Assembly (NCBI GenBank): GCA_922989275.2
Contig: OV277864.1
Span: forward strand, 69,320,158-69,384,157
Direction: 5' to 3'
DNA length: 64,000 nt
From: Gari tellinella
Lineage: Eukaryota > Mollusca > Bivalvia > Cardiida > Psammobiidae
The position numbers and the translations under genes are program-made. Of this stretch, positions 23,398 to 32,859 are shown one piece after another. The notes under the pieces are model-generated. The model was not told the origin of the DNA, ran no database searches, and saw only the letters and a program-made list of their open reading frames with translations. The stretch's first letter is position 1. The number at the start of each line of letters is the position of its first letter.

Positions 23398-23735
23398 GTT
23401 TAAGAGAAGTAAGTTAGCACCTGTCCCTATGTATCGACTATAACTCTACAGAAAGAAAGTTCGAAATTTATTATAAAGTAATTCCAATTGGAAAAATGTG
23501 AAGATTGAAAATGGTTAATGTAAGTAGTGAAAAAAGTAACTGGTGCGACGTTAGCAACTCATCGCCATACCTTATCTTTAAGAGAAAGTAAAGAGTTAAT
23601 GAAGAACCGGTACAATACCGAAGCTCATCTGACCATCGGTACATAGAGACCTACCATACGGTGCAAGAAAGAAAGCCAAAGAGACGAGTTGTACAACAAG
23701 TGCACGCTCCTGCAGGAGGAATGATAACAATATTG
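23398..23735 (-). promoter_or_regulatory. Naiad 5' UTR / promoter region
   Basis: The 5' leader of the full-length element, absent from all truncated copies here. An in-frame TAG at 23446-23448 precedes the ATG. A palindrome TCCTGCAGGA lies at its outer end (23708-23717). I see no TATA box and no hammerhead core. Confidence 0.5.
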
Positions 23736-23740
23736 ATTAA

Positions 23741-24488
23741 CTTCACGTTTGGTTATCGATCAATCTACAATTGATAACTATGCTTTCCTCTTTGGTTGTG
23801 CGACGACAGACAGGGCTTAGCACTACATGATGACATTTCTCTAAAGCCATCCTTAACCGGGAGAGTTATGTCGGATTTTCGTGCTTTGTTTTTTCTCTCC
23901 TACTCTGTCGTACCCTGAACCCATCCATGTCTTACAGTTACTCGTGACTACAGCCTAGTCGCTTGAGTACAATTTGACCGTTGCCATTGTGGGTTATTTT
24001 TAACACGGGCTTGAAGGCTTAATTCTTTTCCGTGTTACTAGTAATCTTCTTGTCATAAACTTTTTGTTAGATGTTTTACATGAATTTACTTACTATGTTG
24101 GCGGTCTTTTTGGTTGTAAGGTTGTGGAACAAGGTTTATATTTTATGTACACTGGTCGTCTTTATAGGTGAATATAGGAGATAAGAGTGAGGCTGGGTGC
24201 CACTAAACCCAGGTTTAACCCCCTAGTGGTTATTGATAACTAATTTATAATTGATTGTTAATTGCTACTGACCGAACCAAGGCGGGCTCCTATGTTCACC
24301 TTGCTTTATGTTTGTCTTGCGTGTTGTTTTCTATTTAGTGTGTAGATGAAGGAATGGTATTGCGCATGTGTGTGTGTGCGCGTGTATGTGTGTGTGTGTT
24401 TGTTATGGTACGACTGTGTGTGTGTTTTCCTTTGAGGTGGGTGTATTGTTTGTGTTGCGTTTACTGCTCGAGTCTTTCGTATGTATTT
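23741..24488 (+). mobile_element. Plus-strand Naiad, right piece (C-terminus, SECIS, 3' UTR)
   Basis: It encodes the last 26 residues (TSRLVIDQSTIDNYAFLFG...) and the same TAG stop (23818-23820), then SECIS copy 2 and the whole 3' UTR to GTATGTATTT. It continues the piece at 19423-19542. LINE ORF1 resumes at 24489. Confidence 0.88.
23818..23886 (+). promoter_or_regulatory. Second SECIS-like copy
   Basis: AGCAC (23819-23823) pairs with GTGCT (23881-23885). AUGA lies at 23827-23830 and GGAT at 23873-23876, with AAA at 23843-23845. Compared with the first copy, helix II has G.U changed to A-U and U.G changed to C-G, while one A-U became U.U. The two pair-keeping changes support selection on the fold. 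Confidence 0.78.
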
Positions 24489-24640
24489 CGTGCTAGAGAT
24501 AACAAGAAACCTTGACCAGGTGTCTGGAATTGTTTCAGAGTCAGACTCTGAATCTTCTTGACGAAGTCTTTTACAACTATTGGCTTCCGAAGAAGCAGAG
24601 CGAGAAGCTTTAGCAATACCGCGGAATATTCATAACCCAT
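24489..24640 (-). pseudogene. LINE ORF1, N-terminus
   Basis: The minus strand encodes GIAKASRSASSEANSCKRL, an acidic Ser/Glu run and DTWSRFLVISST, an ORF1 head with the WxRFLVI motif. The nearby ATG (24640-24650) is one frame off, which suggests a frameshift. It continues at 19422 on the far side of the Naiad nest. Confidence 0.7.
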
Positions 24641-24649
24641 GCTCCCCAC

Positions 24650-25347
24650 CCACCATGGAGTTCAACATGGGGGTGTCTTCGGGATATCTCCAGCGAAGAA
24701 CACCAGGGATACAAGGGTGATATACTCAGATAAATAAGCAAAGTCAATCCAACACCGTACCTCCGATATACTATCGCTAATAGGGCATCTTCTGGCCAAT
24801 ATGCTAATCAATGCAAGAATCGTTGGTCAACCATACACCAATTCACCCGATTAGCTCTAAACCACCGCCTACAAGAACACATCAGAACAAAAGGAGATTA
24901 TAAGTAAAACTAATGAAAAAGATAACTATAAGTCATTAGCAAGAGTAATGATAGATTGTATATCAAATGTGAAGTGTCCTTTGGCAAGACATGGTAAGCC
25001 GATTGATCAGACCGGGCTATGTCTGACCGCTCTTCTACACCCAGATTCAAGGCCAAAGTAGTGTTTTGCATCGGGGGTCTACGCTCATCAAAGGCCCCTT
25101 CTGCTCAACTACCAGGATCCCATCGTCCGGGTGATTCGAGTCGCAACCCACGGCAAACAGGTTGCTCCTTTTCGGAGGGATCTTACCCCTCTGCAGGATA
25201 TGCAGCTGGTGTATTCTATCCCCCACCAGCAGGGGCTTCCTTCCTTTTAGTTCTTGTCAGAGGGAACAATTTCTGTCTAATAAACAGAAACAATTCCCTC
25301 TGACAATTAAGCCCCAGAACTACGTCAAAGTAGGAAGGTCTCTGGGG
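24650..25347 (-). promoter_or_regulatory. LINE 5' UTR
   Basis: It is bounded by ORF1 and by the 14-bp target duplication at 25348. The outermost ~130 bp (CCCCCAGAGACCTTCC, GTTCTGGGGCTTAATTGTCA, then a palindrome around ACAGAAATTGTTCC) recurs as the head of the short retroposons at 38.6, 40.0, 40.3, 40.8 and 51.2 kb. The plus-strand open frame 25019-25303 is a chance frame within it. Confidence 0.6.
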
Positions 25348-25361
25348 GATTTTAAAGTGAA

Positions 25362-26640
25362 ATAAGTGATTTGGGTTACTAGAAGTTTAAAAAAGATCGG
25401 TAAATGATGCTTTGTTCTAATCATCTAGGCATCAATCCTGGTTTAGGCAGCATACTTTGATTACCGAACTTTTAGTAGTCGGACGGACGGTGTCACTGTA
25501 CAAACCATGCAGCTTTTGTACACACAACTCCTGTGTGAAAAGAGCGCTATATAAATCTGGTATGAATATGGTATAATAATAATAATTGCAGCACGATCGT
25601 TCAAAGCTGTTGGAATGGCCAAGAGTTACTAGTACAGGTGAAGTCAAACGACCATTGCTTGAGGATCCATGAGTAATTTCTTGGATCGTGAATGTTAAAT
25701 GCGGGACGAAAGTAACACAAAAGGATCCTAAGTAGCTATCTATTACCTTTTATCGTCATTGAGTTACTGCCTGTCCTGAAAGTCGATACGCATTTTCATT
25801 TAAATTTTCGAATATGGCAGGGTTAACTGTACACGTGATATAATATACCTATAGCAAATCTTACAAAAAGGGCCATATTATTTCTCTGGGTGATTAACGA
25901 TTTATTCATAACTGATATGTAAAGTTTATACTTCTAAAGGACAGTTTTCCGAAGGTGATTTCAAATTATTCAAAAACCTTTTCTTAAAGACTCGATAACG
26001 CTTTACAGTTAATCTAGCCAATACCATAATACATGTAGTTAACAACAAACTGGACGAGACCCTCACAATATGGTACGTTAAACGTATTAAACGATCGTGC
26101 GTCATTTTACAAATTCCTGGATCCTGGTAACTTACCATTTTCACCTTTCAACAGAATGTTTCGAGGGCAGTTCAAAAATGTTCTAAAAAATCCAAGATGG
26201 AAACTTTAAGGAAATAGCCACACCGGTCGGACGGCAGTGTACGAACTAATATATAAACATGCATGATATTCCTTTAATGCATGTATTTTCTTGCTGGTGT
26301 TGTTAGTAGTATTCCAGTCATATCGCGACTCCATGAGAAAAGTTGCTAGATCAACACCTCATTTACATCGATCTAAAACAATGAGGTATTGATCTAGAAA
26401 TTGGAAACTGACTAGAATACCAGAGTTACAAATATTCTGGACCTTAACCTTTTCAGTACTTTGACTGACGTACAAATACATTTTTTGTTAATTTTGTCGA
26501 TCAATTGAATCACTGAAAATGTTAGGCCTTTGGCAGCCTGCTACTGTATCATGCCCATTCCTTTCTGCCAGTTAACCAAGCTGGTACGCCTCAGGACTAC
26601 ATGTGGGTTACTGTATGTATGGTAAGTCCATGCGACAGTT
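25362..26640. other. Mostly unannotated; one dispersed repeat
   Basis: No gene. The part 25845-25985 (TTACAAAAAGGGCCATA to AGGACAGTTTTCCGAAGG) matches 35390-35560 in inverted orientation, so it is a dispersed repeat of at least 130 bp. The rest shows nothing I can name. Confidence 0.4.
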
Positions 26641-26647
26641 TGTAGGT

Positions 26648-26776
26648 CGCATGGTATTGCGCGCGCGAGTGTATGTGTGTGTTTGTTATGGTATGACTGT
26701 GTGTGTGTTCTGCTTGAGAGGTGGGTGTATTGTTTGTGTTGCGTTTCCTGCTTGAGTGTTTCGTATTTATTTAAAG
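26648..26776 (+). mobile_element. Short Naiad 3'-end fragment
   Basis: The last ~125 bp of the Naiad 3' UTR: ATGGTATTGCGCG, the TG tract, GAGAGGTGGGTGTATTG and TTCGTATTTATTT. Severely 5'-truncated. Confidence 0.8.
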
Positions 26777-26789
26777 AAAAAGAACCGTA

Positions 26790-28020
26790 TGCTGCCCTAA
26801 ATCGCTCACCTTGGAACAAATCTTTACTGGATCAGTTTTCACCCAATGGGAATAATTTCTTTATTAACTCGATAGGAGTTTGATTTTGCTCCGTGGTTTT
26901 AAACACGACACGTTTTTATTGTGACCTAGATATCCAAAAAACTGAAAGCATTTCAGCAATACTGGTAGAGGGTCTCTAGAAGTGTCACCATGCCAAATAT
27001 CAAAGTTCTTGCAATATTAGTTTCAGAGAAGATGTTTGAAGATTTCACTATATAACTCGATGTAAATTTGTAACCCCCGGGGCGGGGTCATTTTTTACCC
27101 CAAGGGCATACTTTGATTAGTCATTAAAGATGACCTGTAGATGATGTTTTGTGCCAAATATCTAAGCTCAGGGTACTGCGTTTTCAGACTAGAAGATTTA
27201 CGATGGTTTCAATTAAACAATCTTTTTTAGCTCCTATGACCTATATATGCAACAGACAGGAGCTATTTCAATCATATTTGTCGTCTCCATGCCAAATATC
27301 AAATCTCTGGCCATATTAATTTCAGAGAAGAAGATGTTTGAAGATTTGATTTTAAAACTCTATGTAAGTGTGTGACCCCCGGGGCGGGGTTATTTCAGGG
27401 GGGTCATAATTTGAACAAATTTAATAGAGGACATGTAGATGATGCTTTGTGCTAAATATCTAAGCTCAGTGTACTGTTGTTTCAGACAGGCTGATTTTTG
27501 AAAGTTTTCATTGAAAACAATCTATTTTTGCTCATGTGACCTGGATATGCAACGGACCATAACTATTTCAACAAAATTGGTACATGGTGTCTAACAATGT
27601 CACCCTGCCTAATAACCTAGATCGGCAATATTAGCTTCAGAGAAGAAGAAGTTTGAAGATTTCAATATATAATTCTATGTAAAAAATTCTAAGTAAAATT
27701 TAACAATCTTGTTAGAGGACCTTTAGATAATGCCATGTGCCAAATATCTAAGCTCTGAACCTTGTGGTTGCTGACAAGGAGATTTTTCAAATTTTCATTA
27801 GAATGATCTATTTTAGCCCTTGTGACCTAGATATGCAATGGACCGAAACAATTGAACAGCTGTGGAAGAGGACTTTATAAAAATCATTTTTGCCAAGTTT
27901 GGTAAAATTCCATCTTGTAGTTTAGGAGGAGATGTCGTTTAAAGAAATTGTTGACGACGAACGGACGGACGGACGACGACGGACATAGCACAATCAAAAA
28001 AGCTTAGCTTGGCACAAGTC
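26790..28020 (+). repeat. Dispersed element with ~300-bp internal tandem units (copy 1)
   Basis: It opens with CCTAAATCGCTCACCTTGG. The phrase TGACC(T)AGATATGCAACGG recurs at about 26923, 27238, 27538 and 27820. Each unit also has GTGTCACCATGCCAAATATC, TTTCAGAGAAGAAGATG and the CCCCGGGGCGGGGTCA block. It closes with GACGGACGGACGACGACGG and a small AAGCTTAGCTTGGCAC hairpin. Non-coding; related copies are at 29.9, 45.6 and 52.5 kb. Confidence 0.75.
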
Positions 28021-28369
28021 TATGTTAGCTAAAAAGAGATTTGAAAAAAATCTCTGACTAGGATCCAACCCAAATACATCGTGCATTGGTTATGTTTACG
28101 CGTGTAATGCATAATGTTCAAAATTGAAAATGAAACCCAAGCCAATATTGAGCAGATGATGACAGTAGATGGTTTACTACTATTGGATATTGATGCGCTA
28201 CTACATTGTATTACCATTTTCAGATATGCTGTTTTCATACTTTATAAAATCCCAAGTTTTTACTTGGTGCAGGTTTTTCAAATAATACACATGATTTGAA
28301 ACGGGGAAAAAATAAATTCTGTAAAATGATAACGATCGAAAGAGTGTCATACTACAATGTATTCAACGA

Positions 28370-29425
28370 GCGGAATGTATCACAGGTACTTGACACATTT
28401 TGAAAATAAGTTTTTTTTACTATCTACCATATAAAGAGAAAATGTATACAACGGGAATCGAACGGGTATACTGAACTATAAACTTGAACTGCTGTAAAAT
28501 CAACTAGAATACAGAAATTCGTTCGTGGTGTCTTCGTAAAATGACTAAATTGTCAAGATTTACTTCTTATTTGATGAAAATCCGTCAAATAACGCCACAG
28601 TACATGGATTTATATCGGAAATGTGCATAAAAGTTGGCAATGTCGTTTCTGACGTCCATACGAAAGTGCGTAAACAGCCTTTTACGGCTGGAACCTTCAC
28701 CTACTTTATTAGAGACAACACTTTTCCGTTAAAACATGATCTTTGCGCACTCAGATATCCGAAATATGCATGGAATCCGCCACTAAATGGAAAAGTGCAA
28801 GTTTGTTACGGTACATGCAGACAATTTTGAAAACAAAGGTATTGGAGCGATTTCATTGGTCAAAAATGAAACCAGCCAATCAAAGTATTGTTTGTATTTA
28901 ATGCGGAACTGACTTTTACATCTGCATGTAAATGTTACACAACGTTCACTTCTGCATTTTAGTGGAGGAATCCTACATGCGTATTTCAGATATTTGAGAT
29001 AGGAAATGTCATGATTCGAAAGAAAAATGTTGCCTGTAGTAAAAATAGCTGAATAGTGCAGCCATAAACGTCCTTTACTGTGAAAACCGAATAAATCAAT
29101 CTCTAGTTACGCACTTCCGTATGGACGTCAGAAACGACATGACCAACTTTTATATACATTTTCGTAATACATTCACGTATTGTGGCGTTAATTGGCGGAA
29201 TTTCATCAAATAAAAAGAAGTCTTGAAAAACATTAATCATTTCACTTCACGACGGTATCACGAACGAATTTCAGTGATCTAGTTTTTAGCAGCAGTTCAA
29301 GTTGATAGTTCAGACAACCCGTTCGATTCTCGTTGTATACCTTTTCTCTATATAATTATGGTAGATAGTAAAAAAATTAAATAATAATAATGTGTCAAAT
29401 ACCTGTGAATTGTATTCTATAAACT
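28370..29425. mobile_element. Long foldback element, arms ~440 bp
   Basis: Left-arm words (CACAGGTACTTGACACATT, ACTATCTACCAT, CGGGAATCGAACGGGT, TTGGCAATGTCGTTTCTGAC, CAGATATCCGAAATATGCATG) recur inverted and in reverse order on the right (to GAATACAATTCACAGG at ~29415). About 130 bp separates the arms. A transcript would fold into a hairpin several hundred base pairs long. No transposase frame; a foldback or long-TIR MITE. Confidence 0.8.
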
Positions 29426-29865
29426 ATTCCTTGAATATTATTTGGCGAGACCTGTTGTGCGGAAACCATGTCCATATCATCTCATCTTCCTTGTCTTTAC
29501 TGTAGTGAGAAAATATTTGTAAGGGCAAGCGCTGCCCAAGCCTGACTTATAACCTCTTCATTCTCGGCGGTCTATTAATTTTATCTGCGATTTTTTTTCG
29601 ACCAAAACTGACAGTTCCCTAGCCTCAGTCATAAACCGTTCACAGAAGATCTTAAAAAGAGTTAGTGACAGAAGGCAACATTGTCTGTTTCAAACCAATC
29701 ACCTACGCTTCCACTCAAGAGCACTGTTCTATATATAAGCTTGTCATACAGCTGTTGTATGACATTGACAAGGTTCTACTTCCAGTCTTGGTTGCCCATA
29801 AGGCGGCATGCCAAACTCTGTCAAAACCGCCTTGAACTCAACGACAAAAGACTCACGTGGGCCTA

Positions 29866-30990
29866 CATATCGCTCACCTGGGAAACCCCAGACATTTTAA
29901 CCCCCCCCCCCCCCTCCCATGGCATACTTTCAAAAATCTTGCTGATGAAAACGCAAATGAGGTTTTCTGTGAAATATCTTAGCTCATGACTTTGAACATG
30001 GTTTCAGACAGTAAAATTGTTCATTGAATAAACTATATTTTTAGCTAATGTGACCCAAATATACAATTGGTCGGAATCGTTACAACAATATCGGTAAAGG
30101 ACCACTAGAAGCGTCACTGTGCCAAATTTAAAAAATCTGGGCAAATTAGTTTCAGAGGAAAAGATGTTTGAAAAATTCACTAAATAACTTTGTGTAAAAA
30201 CTTTTACCCCTAGGATGTGGTCCTTTTTTATCCCAGGGACATAATTTGAACAATCTTCATAGAGGACCCGTACATGATGATTTGTGCCAAATATCTAAGC
30301 TCAGGATACTGTGATGTCAGACAAGAAGATTTTTTTAATGTTTTATGAAAAAGTCTGTTTTTAGCGCCGTAACCTAGATATGCAACGGACTGGAGCCGTT
30401 TCAACAACATTGGTAACGGCGTGGCCACCAGTTAAACAATCTTGATAGAGGACCAATAGATGACGCCATGTGCCATATATCTAAGAGCTGGCCCTTGTGA
30501 TTTTTGACAAGAAGTTTTTTTAGTTTTCATTGAAAATTTCTATTTTTAGTTCCTGTAACCTAGATATGCAATGGACCTAATCCGTTTCAACAATATTGGT
30601 AAATGGCCTCTAGAAGTGTCACCATGCCAATTATCAAGGCTTTGGTCATATTAGTTTCAGAGAATAAGATGATTGAAGATTTCAAATATAACTCTTTCTA
30701 AAAAGGTTACCTCCGGGATGGGTCAATTTTGACCCCAGGGGCAAATTTTGAACAATCTTTATAGGTTATAGAGGAACTATAGATGATGCCATTTTCAAAT
30801 AGCTAAGCTCTAATCCTTGTGGTTTTTGACAATAAGACTTTTCAAGTTTTCATTTAAACGAGCTATAATTAGCTCCTGTGACCTAGATATGCAAGGGACC
30901 GCAAATATTTGAACAGCTTTGGAACAAGACCATACAAGGATCATTAAAGCCAAGTTTTGTAAAAATCCATTCAGTAATTTCGGACAGGGA
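29866..30990 (+). repeat. Dispersed element with ~300-bp units (copy 2)
   Basis: It begins with CATATCGCTCACCTGGG, has a C-run at 29901, and then AGATATGCAACGG-type units at about 30055, 30370, 30558 and 30885. The unit starting at 30558 follows a shortened one. Same family as 26.8-28.0 kb. Confidence 0.7.
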
Positions 30991-31194
30991 CATTTCATAA
31001 CAGGATTTGAAACTCCCTCTAAAGAGGTCGAAATACCAAAATATCCCTGCCGTAGGTCAAAATCGATATTGACTTAGTTACTTGACCAGTTTACAGCGAA
31101 AAAGACGATCGCTATTCAAAATGAAGACTACCACGCTTATTTCAAATGTGTGTCATTTCTTGATGTGCTAACCTATTTTAAAACAGTTAAGGTT

Positions 31195-31320
31195 TGTTGA
31201 AATAAACGATATATTCACAAGATTTAAAGGCATCTGATTGGCCGAGAGCTCTAAGCCATGTGCTAAATTTAAATCAGATGCCTCAAAAACCTGTGAATAT
31301 ATCGTTTATTGAACAAAACC
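31195..31320. repeat. Inverted repeat
   Basis: TAAACGATATATTCACA...AGGCATCTGATT pairs with AATCAGATGCCT...TGTGAATATATCGTTTA around a short centre. A related ATATCGTTTATT word follows at about 31927 next to a second palindrome with ACCATGG and GTTAGACCATGG, suggesting one palindromic element spread over 31.16-31.98 kb. Confidence 0.55.
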
Positions 31321-32505
31321 ATGAAATAACTAACACACTGTTCACTTATTCCATACTTCCGTCATCTCAAGGCAATATGACGTCACAACCCTAGCAATCC
31401 TCCGAGCGAGCCACCGCGAAAACCTTTTGCCTGCACAGTAGGCTTAACGATAAAAAATCGGAATAAACACCAGATCAAGGATTTAAACTAAAGCAATACG
31501 GTAATTCCACAGTATCAATAATAGATCTAGATCTACCCCATCGCTCGAGACCTAGATATATGCATTGTTTCAGCTTAAAACCGGGATATGCATGTCTAGA
31601 TTGTCTTTACGAAACAGCTGAGATCGACGGGGAACTGCACACATTTGATGACGTCATATTATGTACAGTGAGACCTGAACTTTAAAGGCAATTAATAATG
31701 AATTGTGCTTACATATAGAGCTTCAATAAGCGTTATTTATGTTGGTGTTAAAGCATGCTTAATGTCTCAAGCTACACATTGAAATAACCTTCAATTTAAG
31801 TAAAATATTATAAATAAAATGACTTTTTCGTCTAAAACATAAAGCAGAAACGAAGGGTCTTCTTGTTTTCCTCGGGCCCAAGCCAGTGCTAAATAGGTTA
31901 GACCATGGCTACGCCCCCTCGAACTATATCGTTTATTCGCTCGCAACCATGGTCTAACCGATACTTATAACACATCCCTTATTTGGTAAAACAAAACAAT
32001 GATTTAAAGAGCGGCGAAGAAGATTCGTTTCTTAATTTACTCGCTGTACGCGCATAAAGCTCTTCGGTACACTATTAAATAAAGGTGCTGTAATTTCTTC
32101 ACTTATAATCGATTTTCTAGAAGTAAATAGCATTACATCGTGAAAATATTTTATATCCGGTTTATTTTTGCCTTATGGAACTTATAAATCAGTTTGCATT
32201 AACGAGAGTTGGAATTAAACCAAGTCCGTGCTGTTTGTCTACAAAAATAACCATTCAATTACGGGTTTTTTATTTATTAACACAAGAAGGAAAACAAACA
32301 GCAAATACGGTGTTACATTATAATAATGATATTTATCACGGTACTAACTATCAATAAAAGTAAAGGTCATTATGCATCGGAATCAGATTTGAAAGAAACT
32401 TAGAGAGCATTTGAACATTTTGTGTTCTCAATAAATGCATGTGGTTTTGTTTCGAAGACATCTAATACAAATGTATAGTTATTAACTGATAAAATGCTGA
32501 ATAAG

Positions 32506-32835
32506 TCAATTATGCAAAACTGATGCAGCCAGTGTTTGAGGTTTGTATAAGGTCTTCGATGGGCGGCTGGTCATAGTAAACCATGGTAAATATAACAATG
32601 TCTTTCTTGGTCTCCCGCGCATTCTTTGACTTTGAACCTCCATGGTGATGGACTTTATTGAGGATGAGGATCGAACGACATGTCCATACCATCTAATACG
32701 CCTAGAGCGTAAGGCAGCTGTCACCTCCTATACCCCAGCCTGGTACACAATGCATCTAACGAGATGGTGTCATGGCGCCATAGATCCATCGAATCATTGA
32801 TCTGTCATTTCGGCGGAGCCGCTGTAAGTCTTGAG
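32506..32835 (-). pseudogene. RTE-like LINE RT C-terminus (fragment)
   Basis: The minus strand reads RLRRNDRSMIRWIYGAM, then (after frame changes) TAALRSRRIRWYGHVVRSS and GRPRKT. This is the conserved C-terminal tail of RTE/BovB-type endonuclease-reverse transcriptases. It has at least two frameshifts and no RT core nearby. Confidence 0.75.
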
Positions 32836-32859
32836 CTGTCGGTGCCAATGTTTCGGAAT

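Larger units (their letters stand above)
19543..23735 (-). mobile_element. Full-length Naiad-type Penelope-like retroelement
   Basis: About 4.2 kb: a 5' UTR (~23735-23398), one 1065-codon frame, a SECIS-like hairpin at the stop, and a ~650-nt 3' UTR with the GGGCGCCCC palindrome and a TG microsatellite, ending in TCGTATTTATT. The GIY-YIG endonuclease lies N-terminal to the RT, the reverse of canonical Penelope elements, which is the published hallmark of Naiads. It sits inside another Naiad; ATATTG words at both junctions may be the remains of a target duplication. Confidence 0.88.
12741..25347 (-). mobile_element. I/Nimb-type LINE, near full length, interrupted by three Naiad insertions
   Basis: On the minus strand the order is: 5' UTR (25347-24650), ORF1 in four pieces, ORF2 with endonuclease, RT and RNase H, and a 3' tail of ATTCATTC repeats. 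The word GATTTTAAAGTGAA occurs at both edges (12730-12743 and 25348-25361), a 14-bp target-site duplication that fixes the limits. Without the inserts at 17449-17696, 17822-19012 and about 19423-24488 the LINE is about 6.1 kb. Two ORFs, zinc knuckles in ORF1, APE endonuclease plus RNase H, and the GGGCCGTAAAACACC-like 3' end are what I associate with the I group, Nimb clade, in molluscs. Frameshifts make it a dead copy. Confidence 0.8.

Noticed and set aside
25019..25303. 94-residue frame as a host gene
   Set aside because: It lies within the LINE 5' leader, is antisense to the element and ends in its palindromic head.
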